DNA from: Calamus simplicifolius
Lineage: Eukaryota; Streptophyta; Magnoliopsida; Arecales; Arecaceae
DNA length: 64,000 bases
Direction of reading: 5' to 3'
NCBI GenBank assembly: GCA_900491605.1
Contig: UESW01004627.1
Location: 391,114-455,113 of the forward strand
The position numbers and the translations under genes are program-made. The notes beneath the pieces are model-generated. The model worked only from the letters and a program-made list of their open reading frames with translations, had not been told where the DNA came from and did no database searches. This document shows positions 12,602-24,189 of the stretch, in pieces; within the stretch, counting starts at the first letter, position 1; every line of letters starts with the position of its first letter.

Positions 12602-12951
12602 GTTGACACCAATGTTTTGAAAATCGGACCGGACAACGAACCGGCTTAACATTTGGGTCGTGGGTCAATCGGTTCGATCGGATGAATTGATTTAGTCCGA
12701 GCGGATAATATTATAATTAAATTTTAATTTAATATATAAAATAATATAATTTAAATATAATTTAAATAAAAAATTAAAAAAAAATTAAAAACCTGGTTGG
12801 ACTGATTGAAACCCGACCAGTTCAATGGGTTTTTTTGGTTTTTACCGGGTCATATAAAAGTCAACTTTAATAATAAAACCGGACTGGATTGATGATCGGT
12901 TCCCGGTTGGACCGACCGGTCCGGTCTAATTTTCAAAACATTGGTTGATAC
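12602..12951. mobile_element. hAT-type MITE (334 bp) with 8-bp target duplication, inside LINE A ORF2
   Basis: The element itself is 12610-12943. Its ends are inverted repeats: caatgttttgaaaatcggaccgg at the left and ccggtctaattttcaaaacattg at the right. The flanking octamers gttgacac (12602-12609) and gttgatac (12944-12951) differ at one base. Removing the element and one octamer restores the LINE reading that LINE B shows there. TIRs starting CA and 8-bp duplications fit the hAT superfamily. The centre is AT-rich and non-coding; subterminal regions are rich in ccggac and ggaccg motifs. Confidence 0.88.
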
Positions 12952-15889
12952 TCATCAGCGAAGACAGTTTAGATTCGAGCAGTTCTAAACTTCCTATTCC
13001 TCAGCTCAGTCAATCATATCCAAAGTCTGGCATATACATATGAGAGGTAATGTTATTTATCGATTATCTAGGAGTTTGGAGTTAGCAAGATACAGGCTCT
13101 CTAGATGGAACGGACTGGAGGTTAGGGACTTAGTGAGAAAAGTTGAGCAGATGAAAGTTGATATTGCTACCCTTCAGACCAAAGAGGATCAGGAAGGCTG
13201 TCTCCCTGATTCGGACCTCACATCACTCCGAGCTAAGCTTGCTCTTCATCACTCTCTTCTTCAGCAACAGAAGATCTATTGGAGGCAGAGATCTCGGATA
13301 CAATGGATTCATGACGGAGATCACAACACTAGATTTTTTTATCAAGCCACCCTGAAGTGACGTGTAGCCAACAGGATTCGGTGTCTAGCTGATAAGAAGG
13401 GGAATTATAAGGAGGATATTTAAGTCATCCGAGATCAGTTATTTCACTTCTTTCAGTCCAGATGGATTGAGCATACTGGTGATGGGGCTCCTGTTTACCA
13501 TGTTTCACCTTTCAAGAAAGTCTCAGCACATAAGAATGACCTTCTTATTAGGCCAATCACAGCGGATAAAATACGCTTGGCCTTATGGGAACTTGGGCCT
13601 AACAAGGCCACTAGGCCCGATGGGTTTTCACCTTTCTTCTTCCACCACTATTGGGACATTGTAGGCCAAGAGGTTGTTCAGGCTATTCAGATTGCTTTTC
13701 AATCCAAATTCATTCCTACTGATTGGAACCAAACTTTTATTACTCTTATGCCTAAGTGTACTGATGCTTCTATCCCTCAACATTATCAGCACATCAGCTT
13801 ATGTACTACCTTGTATAAGGTCTGTGCACGTCTCTTAGTCATCCGCCTGCGAGATGTGATTCCTCGACTTATTTCTGCTGAACAGGGGGCCTTTATCAAA
13901 GGGCGTAGCATTTTGAACAACGTCCTTATAGCCCAGAAATTTATGCATGATCTTTAGAGAACCTCTGCGAGACAGTGCCTCATGACTATCAAGCTTGATA
14001 TGGAGCGAGCTTATGACAGATTGAGCTGGATATTTCCGCATTGAACTCTTCATGAATTTGGATTTGCTGGCCTATTTATTGATTGGATTATTGCCTACAT
14101 TCAGAGGCCATCTTCTCTCTGATTATCAATGGAAATCAGGCTGATTTCTTCCACTCTGTTATGGGGCTGTAACAAAGGTGCCCATTATCCCCTTTTTTGT
14201 TCATCCTGAATGTGGACGATCTATCTCGGGCATTCTATCAGGCACAGAAGGATCGTCACATTGTCCCCTTCATGGTGGGTCCCTTGGTCTCTCATTTTCT
14301 ATTTGCCGATGACTGCATTCTGCTAGGCTAGGCTACTATTCATAATGCGGTTATTTTTGCTTCCATGATTCAGCGCTACTGTCATGCTTCTAGGCAGAAG
14401 GTCAACTTACAAAAGTCTATGATTTGTTTTAGTCCGAAGACCATCAGCACAACTAGGGAAGCCATACACCACACTTTAGGTATTTCTAGTAAGGTTGATC
14501 AGTTATCGCACCTAGGGATCCCTATTACGGAAAGACGTCCTTGCAGTACTGACTACACTGATATCGAGCGAAAGGTCCATGATCGCATTGACGGCTGGCA
14601 GATCACTGGATTATCTATGATGATGAGAATCACTCTTATATGCTCGGTTCTTACTTTCTTTCATCTGCATCTTCTATCTAATGCTGCAATTCCAATTACT
14701 TGCCTGAGGAGGATAGAGAGATGCTTCAGGAACTTTCTATGGGCCTCTATGCAGGATAGCCACGGTATTCATCTACAGGCATGAGACACGGTTTGTATGT
14801 CACTTCATGAAAGTGGTCTTGAAATCTAGTCACTGATAGTCAAGAGAGAGGCACTGATTGCTAGGCATGCTTCACAGTTTCTACTTAATCTGCACTGTCT
14901 ATGGAGTTCTTTTATGCGAGCTAGATATAATGACTGGACTCCTTCTATGGACTTTCAGCCTTTCCGCTGGTATTCATTCTTTGGAAGGAGGTTAGTCGGT
15001 ATGCTCCAACTATTCTGAATAACATCTGTGGATGATTGGAGATGGCTCCTCAGTTGATGTTGTTCAGGACACTTGGATTACTGATCTTCCCCTTTCACGA
15101 TGGCTTACTTTCATTAGCACTGATGCTCTAACCAATATAAGGGTTAAGGATCAGATCTCTCAGGATCCCTCCTCCTGGCATACCCCCACGGTGACCGTTT
15201 ATTTGGTGAGGAGCTATCTTGTTGGATTCTTTCTATTCCGCTCATCCCAGGGCACACAACCGATGCTAGGTTATGGCGGAGATCATGTCTTTCTAGGGCT
15301 CCCATCAGGGACCTTATGAAGGTATATAGGTCACAGCCTTAGTGCACGAGGGATCCTGCATGGATTTGGAAGCTCCCCATCCATCCCAGGATTCAACTCT
15401 TTATATGGAAGCTTATGTGGGACTGTCTTCCTATCTGTTCCCTGCTTTCTGGGAGAAAAATGGCCATCTAGGCTACTTGCCCATTGTGTGGGCAGGAGAA
15501 GGAGACTACAGACCATGTCATTTCATCTGGCCCAGAGCAAGATGGATCTGGTAGAGGATGGGTTATTACTATAGAGAGGATGAGATGAATTCATCGTGGT
15601 CTTCTTTCCAAATGATCTTCGGATGGCCATCAAGCAGCAGGGCGCCCTTTAGACTGCTACAGCCAATCAGATTTGGTTATCGCATAACCTGCTTATCTTC
15701 ACTGATGATATTATATCTTCTCACGGGATTATGCAGAAAATTAGATCTCTATTGGTGGAATTCGTACTTCATCGCAATGCTTCTGATTCTGACACATCTA
15801 GCCTCAGGGGTTCCCCTGCTGCTTTGGCAGTGAACTAGCATACAGTTTTCATATCTTGGAAGCCCCTGTAATCCCCTAGAATTCTCAAC

Positions 15890-16025
15890 TGCTCGTGAGA
15901 GTTATCACGAGGTCAGATGATAGACTCCAGATATTTGAATTCCAGGTATATCTTAATTGCTCGTGAGAGTTATCACGAGATCAGATGATAGACTCTAGAT
16001 ATTTAAATTTCAAGTATATCTAATT
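15890..16025. repeat. 68-bp direct tandem duplication
   Basis: tgctcgtgagagttatcacg begins at 15890 and again at 15958. The two 68-bp copies differ mainly by transitions (gaggtcag/gagatcag, gactccag/gactctag, gaattcc/aaatttc). Each copy contains the small palindrome ctcgtgagagttatcacgag. Confidence 0.9.
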
Positions 16026-17445
16026 TCAGAGTCCCTTGATTTAGGGACTCTGCAATGCCTATAAGAGATGGTGTAGAACCCTCCTTCCCACCATACGTGG
16101 ATGCCCCCCTTCTCATCATCTCCTCGTGCGGACTTCTTCCCCAGCGTGCTTGTCTCTGGTAAGTCCTCTGGCCATGCATGAGAGAGAGAAGGATTGAGAG
16201 AGAGAGAAAGTTAAAAAAAAAAAAAGAAATGAAGAGGAGGGAGGAGCCGGGTTACAGAACCCAGCTCTCTCCCCTTCCCTTCTCCGTGACATTGGTTCAG
16301 GCCCGGCGGCGTGCCCGCCGCCTCGCCGGGCCTGAGCCCCGGCCGACAACCTCACAGGCACCGGGGGCGGCGTCCGGTGGGGTGCCGGAGAACAATGAGA
16401 GAGAGAGGAGAGCGGAGGAGGAAGGGAGACGTGACGGTGAGGAATTAACTGCCGGTTGATCCTTGGTTCGGGCCCGGCGGTGTGCTCGCCGCCTCGCCGG
16501 GCCTGGACCTTGGTCGGAGACCTCCACCGGCGCCGGGCGTGCGTCCGGTGGAGGTCCGGCCGGCCATGGTGGCCAGCCGTGCCGTCGACGTAATCCGTAA
16601 GCCGTGGATGATAAAGAGAGAAAAGAGGGAAATTAAGGGGAAAGGAGGAGAGGGGAGGCCGGCCACGGCGGTGGCCGGCTCTAGCCCGGCCACCGGAGGC
16701 CGGACCGCCCCGGATTGAGCCGGCAAAGTCACCGGCGTGATTTCGAGCCGCTGCGAGGGAATAGAGAGAAGATGGAATTTAATACAAATTGATGAGAGAG
16801 AGAGAGTGGGGGAGGCTGGCCGCGGCGGTGGCCGACCACGGTCCGGCCAACGGCGGCCAGACCGCCTTCAATTGGCCGGCGGCGGCCCTGGCCGCCGGCG
16901 CAAATCTTAGCTCCTCTGTTTCTTTTGAAACAGAGGAGCTGGGTTAATGGGCTGATTGGGCCGTCTGTTGTCTGGGCTTTGTTGGGCCACCTTTGAGCCC
17001 AGTTTGAGCAGTGTTTTGGGCCCTGTATCGGGCCGAGAATGACAAAATAAATATATGGCCCGAATCAGGAGTAATTCTAGTTTCTGGGAATAATTTTATT
17101 TCCCTATTTGGGTGTATACATTGAGAGATATTCAAGCCCAAAGTTAGGCCCGTGAAGTGGTTTGGGTAGAATTTAGGAATTATTTTATAATTCAGATTTT
17201 AGGAATTTAATAATGGAAAATGATTATGTAGGTGCCCAGGAGTCCAATTAGCTGGGTTATCAAGTAAAATTCGTGTACTGTGGTAAGTAAGTCAAGTATT
17301 ATAATTTTATTAATTATTTAATTTATGAACTGTGAAATTACAGTTAAATATAATTATGTTAATTTGGTAAAATCATGTTATTACATGATAATATGTAATC
17401 ATGATAATGACAGTAAAACTTTATGCGTCACCGCGGTTCTCATAT

Positions 17446-17509
17446 GACAGATTATCACATGACAGATTATCACATGACAGATTCTCACATGACAGATTAT
17501 CACATGACA
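17446..17509. repeat. 15-bp tandem repeat, four full copies
   Basis: gacagattatcacat occurs four times in a row, one copy with a single change (ttctcac), then a partial fifth copy. Confidence 0.93.
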
Positions 17510-18019
17510 GATGACAGATACTGGTACCAGGACCCTTCCTCTTAGGGGATATTTAAGAGGGCTACACATGATGTGTATTGTAGGGCCGTGGACACATAAA
17601 GGAAAATAATGACAGTATAAACAATGTAATTGTTATTGAATCAAGTTTCAAACTAATTGATCTGATGACATGAACCTAATGATAGCCTGATAAATGAAAT
17701 TTTGAAATTATATTAGGCTTATTGAGTGTGAGCTCATAAAATTCTCATAATGTTTTTCAGAGCCTCAGGAATGAAGATGGATAATTGAGATAGAAGGAGT
17801 TTCTATTAAGAAGACTTAGTTTTATTATTTTGATTTAGTTCAGATTTATTTGTAGGGCAGATAGCCCAAGACTGATAATTCTGGTTTGTAACAAATCATG
17901 GATATGGAATTTGCTTTATATTGATTTATGTGATAAGTTCAAGACGCCTTGCATGCCCGGCATGCGGCGGGTTGTCACCCTAGCTCAAATTTTTGGGTCT
18001 GGGGCGTGACAGCTTTATA

Positions 18020-18032
18020 TGGTATCAGAGCC
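18020..18032 (+). promoter_or_regulatory. Primer-binding site, initiator Met tRNA type
   Basis: tggtatcagagcc is the standard complement of the 3' end of plant initiator tRNA-Met used by many plant LTR elements. It lies 8 bp downstream of the LTR end TGACA. It is not a tRNA gene. Confidence 0.85.
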
Positions 18033-18193
18033 ATGCACCAGTCGGAACTGCAGGAGCTAAGTGCCACACAGGGCAAAGTGCTACATCCATGGGGATGGGA
18101 GCCACCTCTTGAACCTGTAGGGGCCACCTCTAGAATCCTGCCTGCCTGGTGGTTGTGATCAATTGCCTCCGGCGACGAGGACGTCGTCTCTGT

Positions 18194-18394
18194 AAGGAGG
18201 GTAGATTGTGATGCCCCTCTCAATAGTCGCACATTGGGAAATTTGGAATTGGTTGAGTGGTTTATAACCGGTTAAGCAAGAAGGACAAGGCACCAATTGG
18301 ATCCCTTTTTGGGCTATGGTGGCCCAAGTTGGTGTGGACCTTGTTCGTCTTGCTTTCGTGTAACGAAACGGACCCGTGGGCCCGGGTCGTTACA
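18194..18394 (+). repeat. Purine-rich tract and short right LTR-like end (186 bp)
   Basis: aaggagggtagattg (18194-18208) directly precedes TGATGCCCCTC at 18209, and the segment ends GGGTCGTTACA at 18394. It includes the phrase gtcgcacattgggaaat, similar in style to short LTRs of TRIM/SMART elements. The distance from PBS to this end (about 176 bp) also matches a TRIM interior. It has no counterpart at the left end of the same insertion. Confidence 0.6.
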
Positions 18395-18919
18395 GCCCCC
18401 CTCCAGGGTTTGTCTAAATCAAATTTGATAGAAGTGTTCGGGGAAGATTAGCTGGTTTAGCCTTTATTATTCGAATGCTTGATGAAGCTTTGCTGTCGAC
18501 GGATGATTTTGGCATCCTAGACTCCTCTGTCTCTATGGCTAAGCTTTATGCAGCTTGGGCTAGTATTTCCTATGCTTCTCGAATTCTTCATGCTCATAGC
18601 GAGTGGGATTCTCTAACTGTCATTCGGTGGCTACAAAAGGAAAGCTGCAATCAAGTTTCCATCAATCCGCTGCTCCACGACATTTGATCTATCTTTCGGG
18701 AAGTTCACAGAGCTCATATTCGACATGTCTATCGTGAAGCCAATTTTACAGTTGATTGGGTGGCGACGTCTGTGACTCATCATGCTGAGTTTTGGATATA
18801 GAATCAGGATAACCTCTGTCCTCTTATACTTAAATAAATCTAGTATTATGATCTATTCGAACTGAATCGTAGCTGAATAGTATGATCATTGGTCTGTACC
18901 AAAAAAACAAAAAAAAAAA

Positions 18920-18935
18920 AACTTTTTATATGATA
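18920..18935. repeat. Right target-site duplication of LINE A
   Basis: aactttttatatgata follows the LINE A A-rich tail and matches 10012-10027 with one difference. Confidence 0.75.
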
Positions 18936-21900
18936 CAGTGCATAAGAAGAGCGATCGAGCAAATATCTTATTCAGTCCTCATCTCGCATCTGCATCAATG
19001 TGGCCTTTCACATTCACGCAAAACAAAAAGAAAGAAAGAAAATGAACGAAAACCTCGAGCCCCATGATAAATCCATCATAACATCTAAATAACCGAGACC
19101 GCGACCGCACGTCATGGCTGCGGCAGCGCATCCCCACCGACAACCGCGATAGCGTTCCGGGACCGCGATGGGCCGATTCCAGGACAAGGAGGTAGGAAAC
19201 ATCAGGCTCACTCCAACACTCTCTCGCACCGACTCCAATAATTAATCATAGTGTGGACCTTCGGAGTGTAACTAATTATGGATTGTTATGTAGACCAACC
19301 AAACCTAGCGATCATAATTCCAGGTGTTCGTTCCTTCATGCGCTTTCCCACATCATTCCATTATTACACAATTATCGTATTGAAAAAGTTCCATGTAGAT
19401 CTTGTAGATGTAGGATCTAATCTTGTGTTCAAGGTTAGAAACCTGCAAGGAAAGGAAGAGAAGTCTTTGACTTTTGTTTCCTTCTGTTTTAGTGCATGGG
19501 GACCACACTAGTCAAGGACCACGCTAGTCAAGATACAATGACATCGCAAATGGAGCATTTAACTGAGACAAATGAACACCCATGCCACATTATAGAATAA
19601 AGGATGCCATAAATCAATGATGAAAGTTCTATTTGAACTAACTACTGGAACACCTTTAAGTACGTAGTTGTTGGCAGGTATGGACTAAGTCAGTGTTTGA
19701 ATGAAGAGAAAAATAGGAAGGAAAGAAAACTAAAGAAGAAAATAGAAGAAAAAAAAGTGGTGAATCCCATCTAAAAGTTATCTCTCCGAAATTGAAAAGA
19801 TTTCGAAGAGAGATTTTGGAGAGAAAACTCAAGAGTACTCTTTCTTTTTTTTTTCATTCCGATATTGATCCTTAAAAAAAAATACTGTTGTATTTTTAAT
19901 CATTTGTAATGAGAGCATTATTATTATTGTAAATTATCAACTTTACTTTCCTCTCTATTTTTCTTCCACTCATTCAAACAAAAGGAAAGAAATATTCTCT
20001 TCACTTTTCGCTTTTCTTATTTTTTTCTTCCTTTCAATTTCTTTTCTTTCTACTTTTCTTTTCATCCAAATAAAACATAAAAGTTATGTAAATAGTTGTT
20101 GGCTAATAAGTAATAACTGAATCAAACAAATCTGAAGTCTAAAATAAATTGATCAAACTACTACTAGACACCTTAGGATGATCATGAGAATGATGGACCG
20201 AAAACGAAGATGATTGTGGGTCTAGCAAAGAAAGTTTGGATATTTCAAATGGGTTTCTATATATCAAGATAAAGGAAGTGCATGAGAAATGCTGTTGATG
20301 ATGGTCAAAACCTGATTTCTTTGTTGGAAGGAGGAGAGGACGAACAAAAGATACAGGAAAGGGTGTGGATATGGTGTCTTATTGAAGCCTCCAAGCGAAG
20401 GATGACGAGAAAAACTCCTACTTATAGCTTCAATTAATCCTTTTTTTAAGTTAATGTTGTATCTGGTGATAGGACCAGTAGCCTATCTGAAATGTGTGCC
20501 ATCTGTTATGATGGATCCATCTTTTAATCCTACATCGATTACTATGAGTTAGATTAATCAGTACTGCACTTAGTGTTGAGATGAAGTGCATTGCAATGCA
20601 CTGCTTTCCTGATAAAAATGGTAATAGGGCAAGGCAGAGGCAGGGAGCCACTCTTTATCTTCATCTCTGCCGATATTTCAACCTTCAGTTTCCATCACCA
20701 TTCCCACCAACGGCGACAGAAACTTCTTCATCGCATCTCCATAAAGATTCTTATTTTTGTACGGAATTTTATCCCCATCAGTCCCATTTTAGATTTAAAT
20801 TTTTTTTTATTTTAATTCTTACTCACTATATTTCAATAAAAGTAACTATTAAATTTTATAATGAGTAAAATAGATTTAAATAAATTTATTATAATTATAA
20901 ATTTTATTAATAAATTCGTAAGAAACATATATTATAATCTCAAAAGGCATGATGACATAAGTTTATGATCGTAAAATATTTTATAATAAATAAATACATT
21001 CAATTATAACACATACAGTTTTAAGATATTCTAGAGTTAGATATATAAAGCTATATTTATGATATTAAAATAATATGATAATATTTAAATAATATAAATT
21101 ATATAGGATCTCGTGAGAAGGAGATTAGGGCTTTCATGGGGTGGCAAGCACTTTCTCTATCCTTGCATCCTCCTATTTACAAGAAAATAATTTTTTTATT
21201 TTATTCCTATTTCCATTCTATTCGAAATGGATCCTTACGAGGATCGAGAAAAATAAAAAAATTTATCATTTTTATTTGCTAGAGCCTCGTTAGGGGCCGG
21301 AGGCTAATAAGTTACCCTGCTCAATCAGAAAATGGGGAGCAAAATGTTGTTAAATATTTTTTTTTAAAGGACAAAAGTGGGTTTCTCATGATTTCATCTC
21401 ATGAGGAATGGAAACGAAACAGATAACAGTTTGAACTAAAGTAAATACAACATAATTTGTCCATAAAAGAGGACAATTTTAAAGAAGAATCAAAGCTTCA
21501 TGTCATCTACCTTCTTGAATTGTCCTCATCAGGTCATCGGGAGATTTGCTATTGAAAAGACTATAAATATTCCTCTAGAGCCAAAACCACCAGATAATCA
21601 TAGGAAAAAAAAAAAAAAAGATGTTGACTTAGTCTTTAAATCTTTAGAAATGTCGTGCTTCAACCATACACTCCAAATATCAAAATTTTAGTTTGGCAAA
21701 TAGAAATACAAAATTTAGAAGCAAAAAACTCCCAAATTCTCCTAGCTAGAGAAAGAGCAACACAATGGTCTCTATGTGAATATTAAGTGCATGGCCACCC
21801 AACGCTTTCATACAAAAGCTTATATATATATATATCATTCAAAAAGCCCTTAAGATGTGCAATTCTCCATTCGTTTTTTTGCTCCAAACAATAAGCATGC

Positions 21901-22509
21901 TTAGCCAAATCATAAAACACATGTGACGGTGAATTGAAGCTCTTAATACATTTGAATTGCTTGCTAATACGTGCCATTTGTAGTAATTATTCATGTGAGT
22001 TTGTTTTGTTTTTCCAATTGGTATTATGTTGATGTCCTTTATTTGTGATCTAGTTATCCAAAGAACTAATCCTCACTGGAGACTGGGATAGAATTCATTA
22101 CAGCTCATGGCTGACGCCAGAATGAGAGCCGATTACGAGAAACTGCCGGCTCTCTTTCACTCACTTTATTTACTCGGGTGCGGGTGGGTGGAGTTATTAT
22201 TTGACGTGTTGACGGATAACATCAGACATCGGTGGAGTTTTCAGTGACTTGTTGTCAGAGAGTGGGCCCAAAAGGTCTATTGCCCATTTCGAAAGGAGAA
22301 GAAGACCTCTGAGTCTTTACTAAAATTGACTGAACTAACCTATTACGGCTGAGACCGGATCCCCTCCGGTTGTTGCTTCTCTAGCTGCTTCCACCTGCCC
22401 GTGGTCATCCGAACAACCTCTCGGATACTACGGAACCAATTAATATCTTTATAGAGACTGCTCTAACTTAGTTTATTTATTTATGTTATATACTATTAAT
22501 TATTGTTTA
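18936..22509. other. Intergenic stretch, no gene recognised
   Basis: Only short frames without family motifs are present. It holds purine-rich and T-rich runs (19680-20060), an AT-rich block (20800-21110) and a short TA run near 21822. A GC-richer piece at 22080-22440 shows no recognisable coding pattern. Confidence 0.5.
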
Positions 22510-22774
22510 ATATCTGCAGTGTAAACAACTCGAAGTTGATCATGTGGGGCTAATCATTGATGTCTTTATTGCTGTCATTTTCTTTCTTTTTAATTTTATA
22601 TTTACTTTTCTCATGTTTCTAATAATAAATAGATTTATTTTTTTAATAAAAAAAAAGTTAATTTTTATCATTACATTTATTCTAAGCGAAGAAAAAGAAG
22701 AAGATCAAGAAAAGATAGGAAAGAGTAGCCACACTAGTCTTGATCTAAAGCATTAAACCTTCAAAAAGTGATGC

Positions 22775-23616
22775 GTTAGAGTTAGGGATGCAATTTGGGC
22801 CAGATTTGGGTGGCTGGATTTGATTCTGAACTTGACCCATCAAATCTGATTTGCAACATTATTTAAACTCATGTTTGCCCAATTTGAATCCGAAGGATTC
22901 GGATTTAATATGAACCGATTTGTAATTGATCTGATCACGGATTGTAGTCAATCCGAACCCAAGATAATCCAACCCGAGATAACCTGCAACACGTCGGCTT
23001 TACCTCCTTACGGAACGAAAAGAGAAGAAGGGGCAGCCGTGATCCCATAGAGTTTGACACAGAAACACGACACCATGAATCGAAACCAGCATCCGCACGC
23101 ACGAATGGAAAAGAAAACCGGCTGGCTCTCAACCATTAAGAGAGTCTTCAAACCCTCCTCCAAAGATATCGACCAAAGGATCCGTCCATCTCTCCCCCAT
23201 TGTCCCCACCGTCCAAATTGGATGTGAAACTGATCTTTCTCTATCGCTGTTCTGTTTTCAGAGATAGAGGGAGAGAGAGAGGTCGAGGCAGAAGTGAATG
23301 AGGCATTGAAGATAGTGTCGTGGAGCATTTACTGATGAAAACCTCGCTCTAGGCCACGAACGACGATGGTGGTCACTAGGGCGACGGAGGAGGTCGACAA
23401 GGAGCACGCGATAGCGGTGGCGGCAGCGACGACACCTTATTTATTTTTTTTTTTTTTTCTATCAACCGAAACTCAATCTGAACCAAATTTTTAAAAATAG
23501 GGTTAGGGTTAAGGTTTTATAGGGTTAGGGTTAGTGTTATGGTTGACATTTTACAAATAGGGTTAGGTTGAGGGGAACCAAGTTTGATGAGCCCGAGTTG
23601 CATCCCTAGTTAGAGT
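22775..23616. mobile_element. Non-autonomous hAT element (826 bp) with perfect 8-bp target duplication
   Basis: The element is 22783-23608, bounded by inverted repeats tagggatgcaa (left) and ttgcatcccta (right) and flanked by gttagagt on both sides (22775-22782 and 23609-23616). TIRs starting TAGGGATG and an 8-bp duplication are typical hAT features. Subterminal regions carry repeats of the style atccgaacccaagata. The interior is GC-richer (about 22990-23430) and holds no intact gene, though it might include captured gene fragments. It also carries telomere-like gggttag repeats near its right end. Confidence 0.92.
23500..23575. repeat. Short interspersed telomere-like repeats inside the hAT element
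   Basis: Runs such as tagggttagggttaagg and tagggttagggttagtg occur three times in about 75 bp, separated by other sequence. They form a subterminal part of the transposon and are not a true telomeric array. Confidence 0.8.
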
Positions 23617-24189
23617 TTTGCTCTTGAGAAAGAATGAAAAAGTTTGAATAAAAAAAAAAGTTAAGCATAAAAAATATATATTTTTTAAAAATCTCACCTT
23701 CATTTTTTAAATATGATATTTAATTTTTAAAAATAAAAAATGCAAATGTATTTTCTTTATAAATTTTTATTTTTATTGAAAAAGAAAAAAAGATATCAAA
23801 TAGGGGCCAAACGCTCTGTAATTTGTATTACTATTAAATTTTGAATGTAATTGGACTGAGACAAGGATCTGATGGCGCTTTATAATACTTGTAGCGTAAA
23901 TAACTTGGAACTGACCATGTGGGGCTTCTCTTTTTTTTTTTGGTATAGACGGACGATCACATTGTCCTGGTGCGAGTCAGTCTAGAATTATCAGAGTACA
24001 AAATTTGCTTAAAAGCTAAGGGACGGGGTCGCCCTGATTCCAAGACCAAAATTCCACATGGAGGGCCACAGCCGATGCTACCCAATCAGCTGTAGAATTC
24101 GCTTCCCAGTAGATATGCCGGATGTGGACTCTGTGAGAGCCATGCAGAACCGCACGAATGTCACTGAGGAGAGGGTTGATCGGGGTGTG

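Larger units (their letters stand above)
15867..18011 (+). repeat. Long left LTR (2145 bp), chromovirus-like
   Basis: It begins TGTAATCCCC and ends GGGGCGTGACA, eight bases before the primer-binding site. It contains a 68-bp tandem duplication (15890-16025), a GC-rich part with two diverged copies of a palindromic segment (cccggcgg..ccgccgcctcgccgggcctg at about 16301 and 16470), and a 15-bp tandem repeat (17446-17509). Its length, TG..CA borders and PBS spacing resemble the LTRs of Tekay/Del-type chromoviruses, which is an inference from general form. ORFs in the GC-rich part are overlapping low-complexity frames and are not called. Confidence 0.65.
15862..18399 (+). mobile_element. Chimeric LTR retroelement with perfect 5-bp target duplication (GCCCC), inside LINE A
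   Basis: The element is 15867-18394, flanked by GCCCC at 15862-15866 and 18395-18399. It starts TGTAATCCCC and ends CGTTACA. Structure: a long left LTR (15867-18011), a short spacer, a Met-type primer-binding site (18020-18032), about 160 bp of internal sequence, a purine-rich tract (18194-18208) and a short right LTR-like end (18209-18394). It has no coding region. The left and right terminal sequences do not resemble each other except in the last few bases, which is abnormal for an LTR element. Excising it plus one GCCCC rejoins the LINE A RNase H reading seen in LINE B. Confidence 0.85.
11902..18840 (+). pseudogene. LINE A ORF2 (endonuclease, reverse transcriptase, RNase H), decayed and interrupted
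   Basis: ORF2 starts ATGAAGATTCTAATC, with a stop where the conserved Trp of the IWNVRG motif should be. The endonuclease runs to about 12600 and ends with the SDHCP signature (ASDHCPILI at about 12565). After the MITE come a linker and the reverse transcriptase, with NKATRPDGFSP (13598), FIKGRSILNNVLIAQK (13893), KLDMERAYDR (13990) and catalytic FADD at 14302-14313. The zf-RVT region lies around 15340-15560 (CPLCGQEKETTDHV). The C-terminal RNase H resumes after the LTR insertion at 18400 (PPGFV, stop, IKFDRSV) and ends near 18800 (REANFTVDWVA). Frameshifts and stops occur throughout, including within RT. Confidence 0.85.
10028..18919 (+). mobile_element. LINE A: L1-type non-LTR retrotransposon with two nested insertions
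   Basis: A full-length but dead plant L1-type LINE. The order is a 5' leader (10028-10144), ORF1 (from 10145), ORF2 (from 11902) with endonuclease, reverse transcriptase, zf-RVT region and C-terminal RNase H, then a 3' tail ending tctgtacc followed by an A-rich run at 18901-18919. A 16-bp target duplication with one mismatch flanks it. It is broken by a hAT MITE at 12610-12943 and an LTR element at 15867-18394; removing both leaves about 6.0 kb, close to the 5.99 kb of its relative LINE B at 23931-29918. Many stops and frameshifts show that it is long inactive. Confidence 0.9.
22510..23880. repeat. First copy of an old tandem duplication
   Basis: After removing the hAT element at 22783-23608, this copy aligns in order with 23885-30355 minus LINE B. 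Shared blocks include catgtggggct (about 22541 and 23916), a (g/t)cacactagt phrase (22730 and 30103), atgatatttaatttttaaaaataaaa (about 23712 and 30219) and gatggcgct (23871 and 30347). It is AT-rich and non-coding. Confidence 0.75.

Noticed and set aside
16116..16732. Overlapping ORFs of 76-95 codons on both strands in the GC-rich left LTR
   Set aside because: Low-complexity Arg/Pro/Ala frames in all directions, explained by GC composition and the diverged internal repeat.
18020..18032. Fragment of a tRNA gene
   Set aside because: It is only the 13-bp primer-binding complement placed just inside an LTR; no cloverleaf follows.
23500..23575. Interstitial telomere or chromosome end
   Set aside because: Only a few interrupted gggttag units, entirely inside a hAT element with defined ends.
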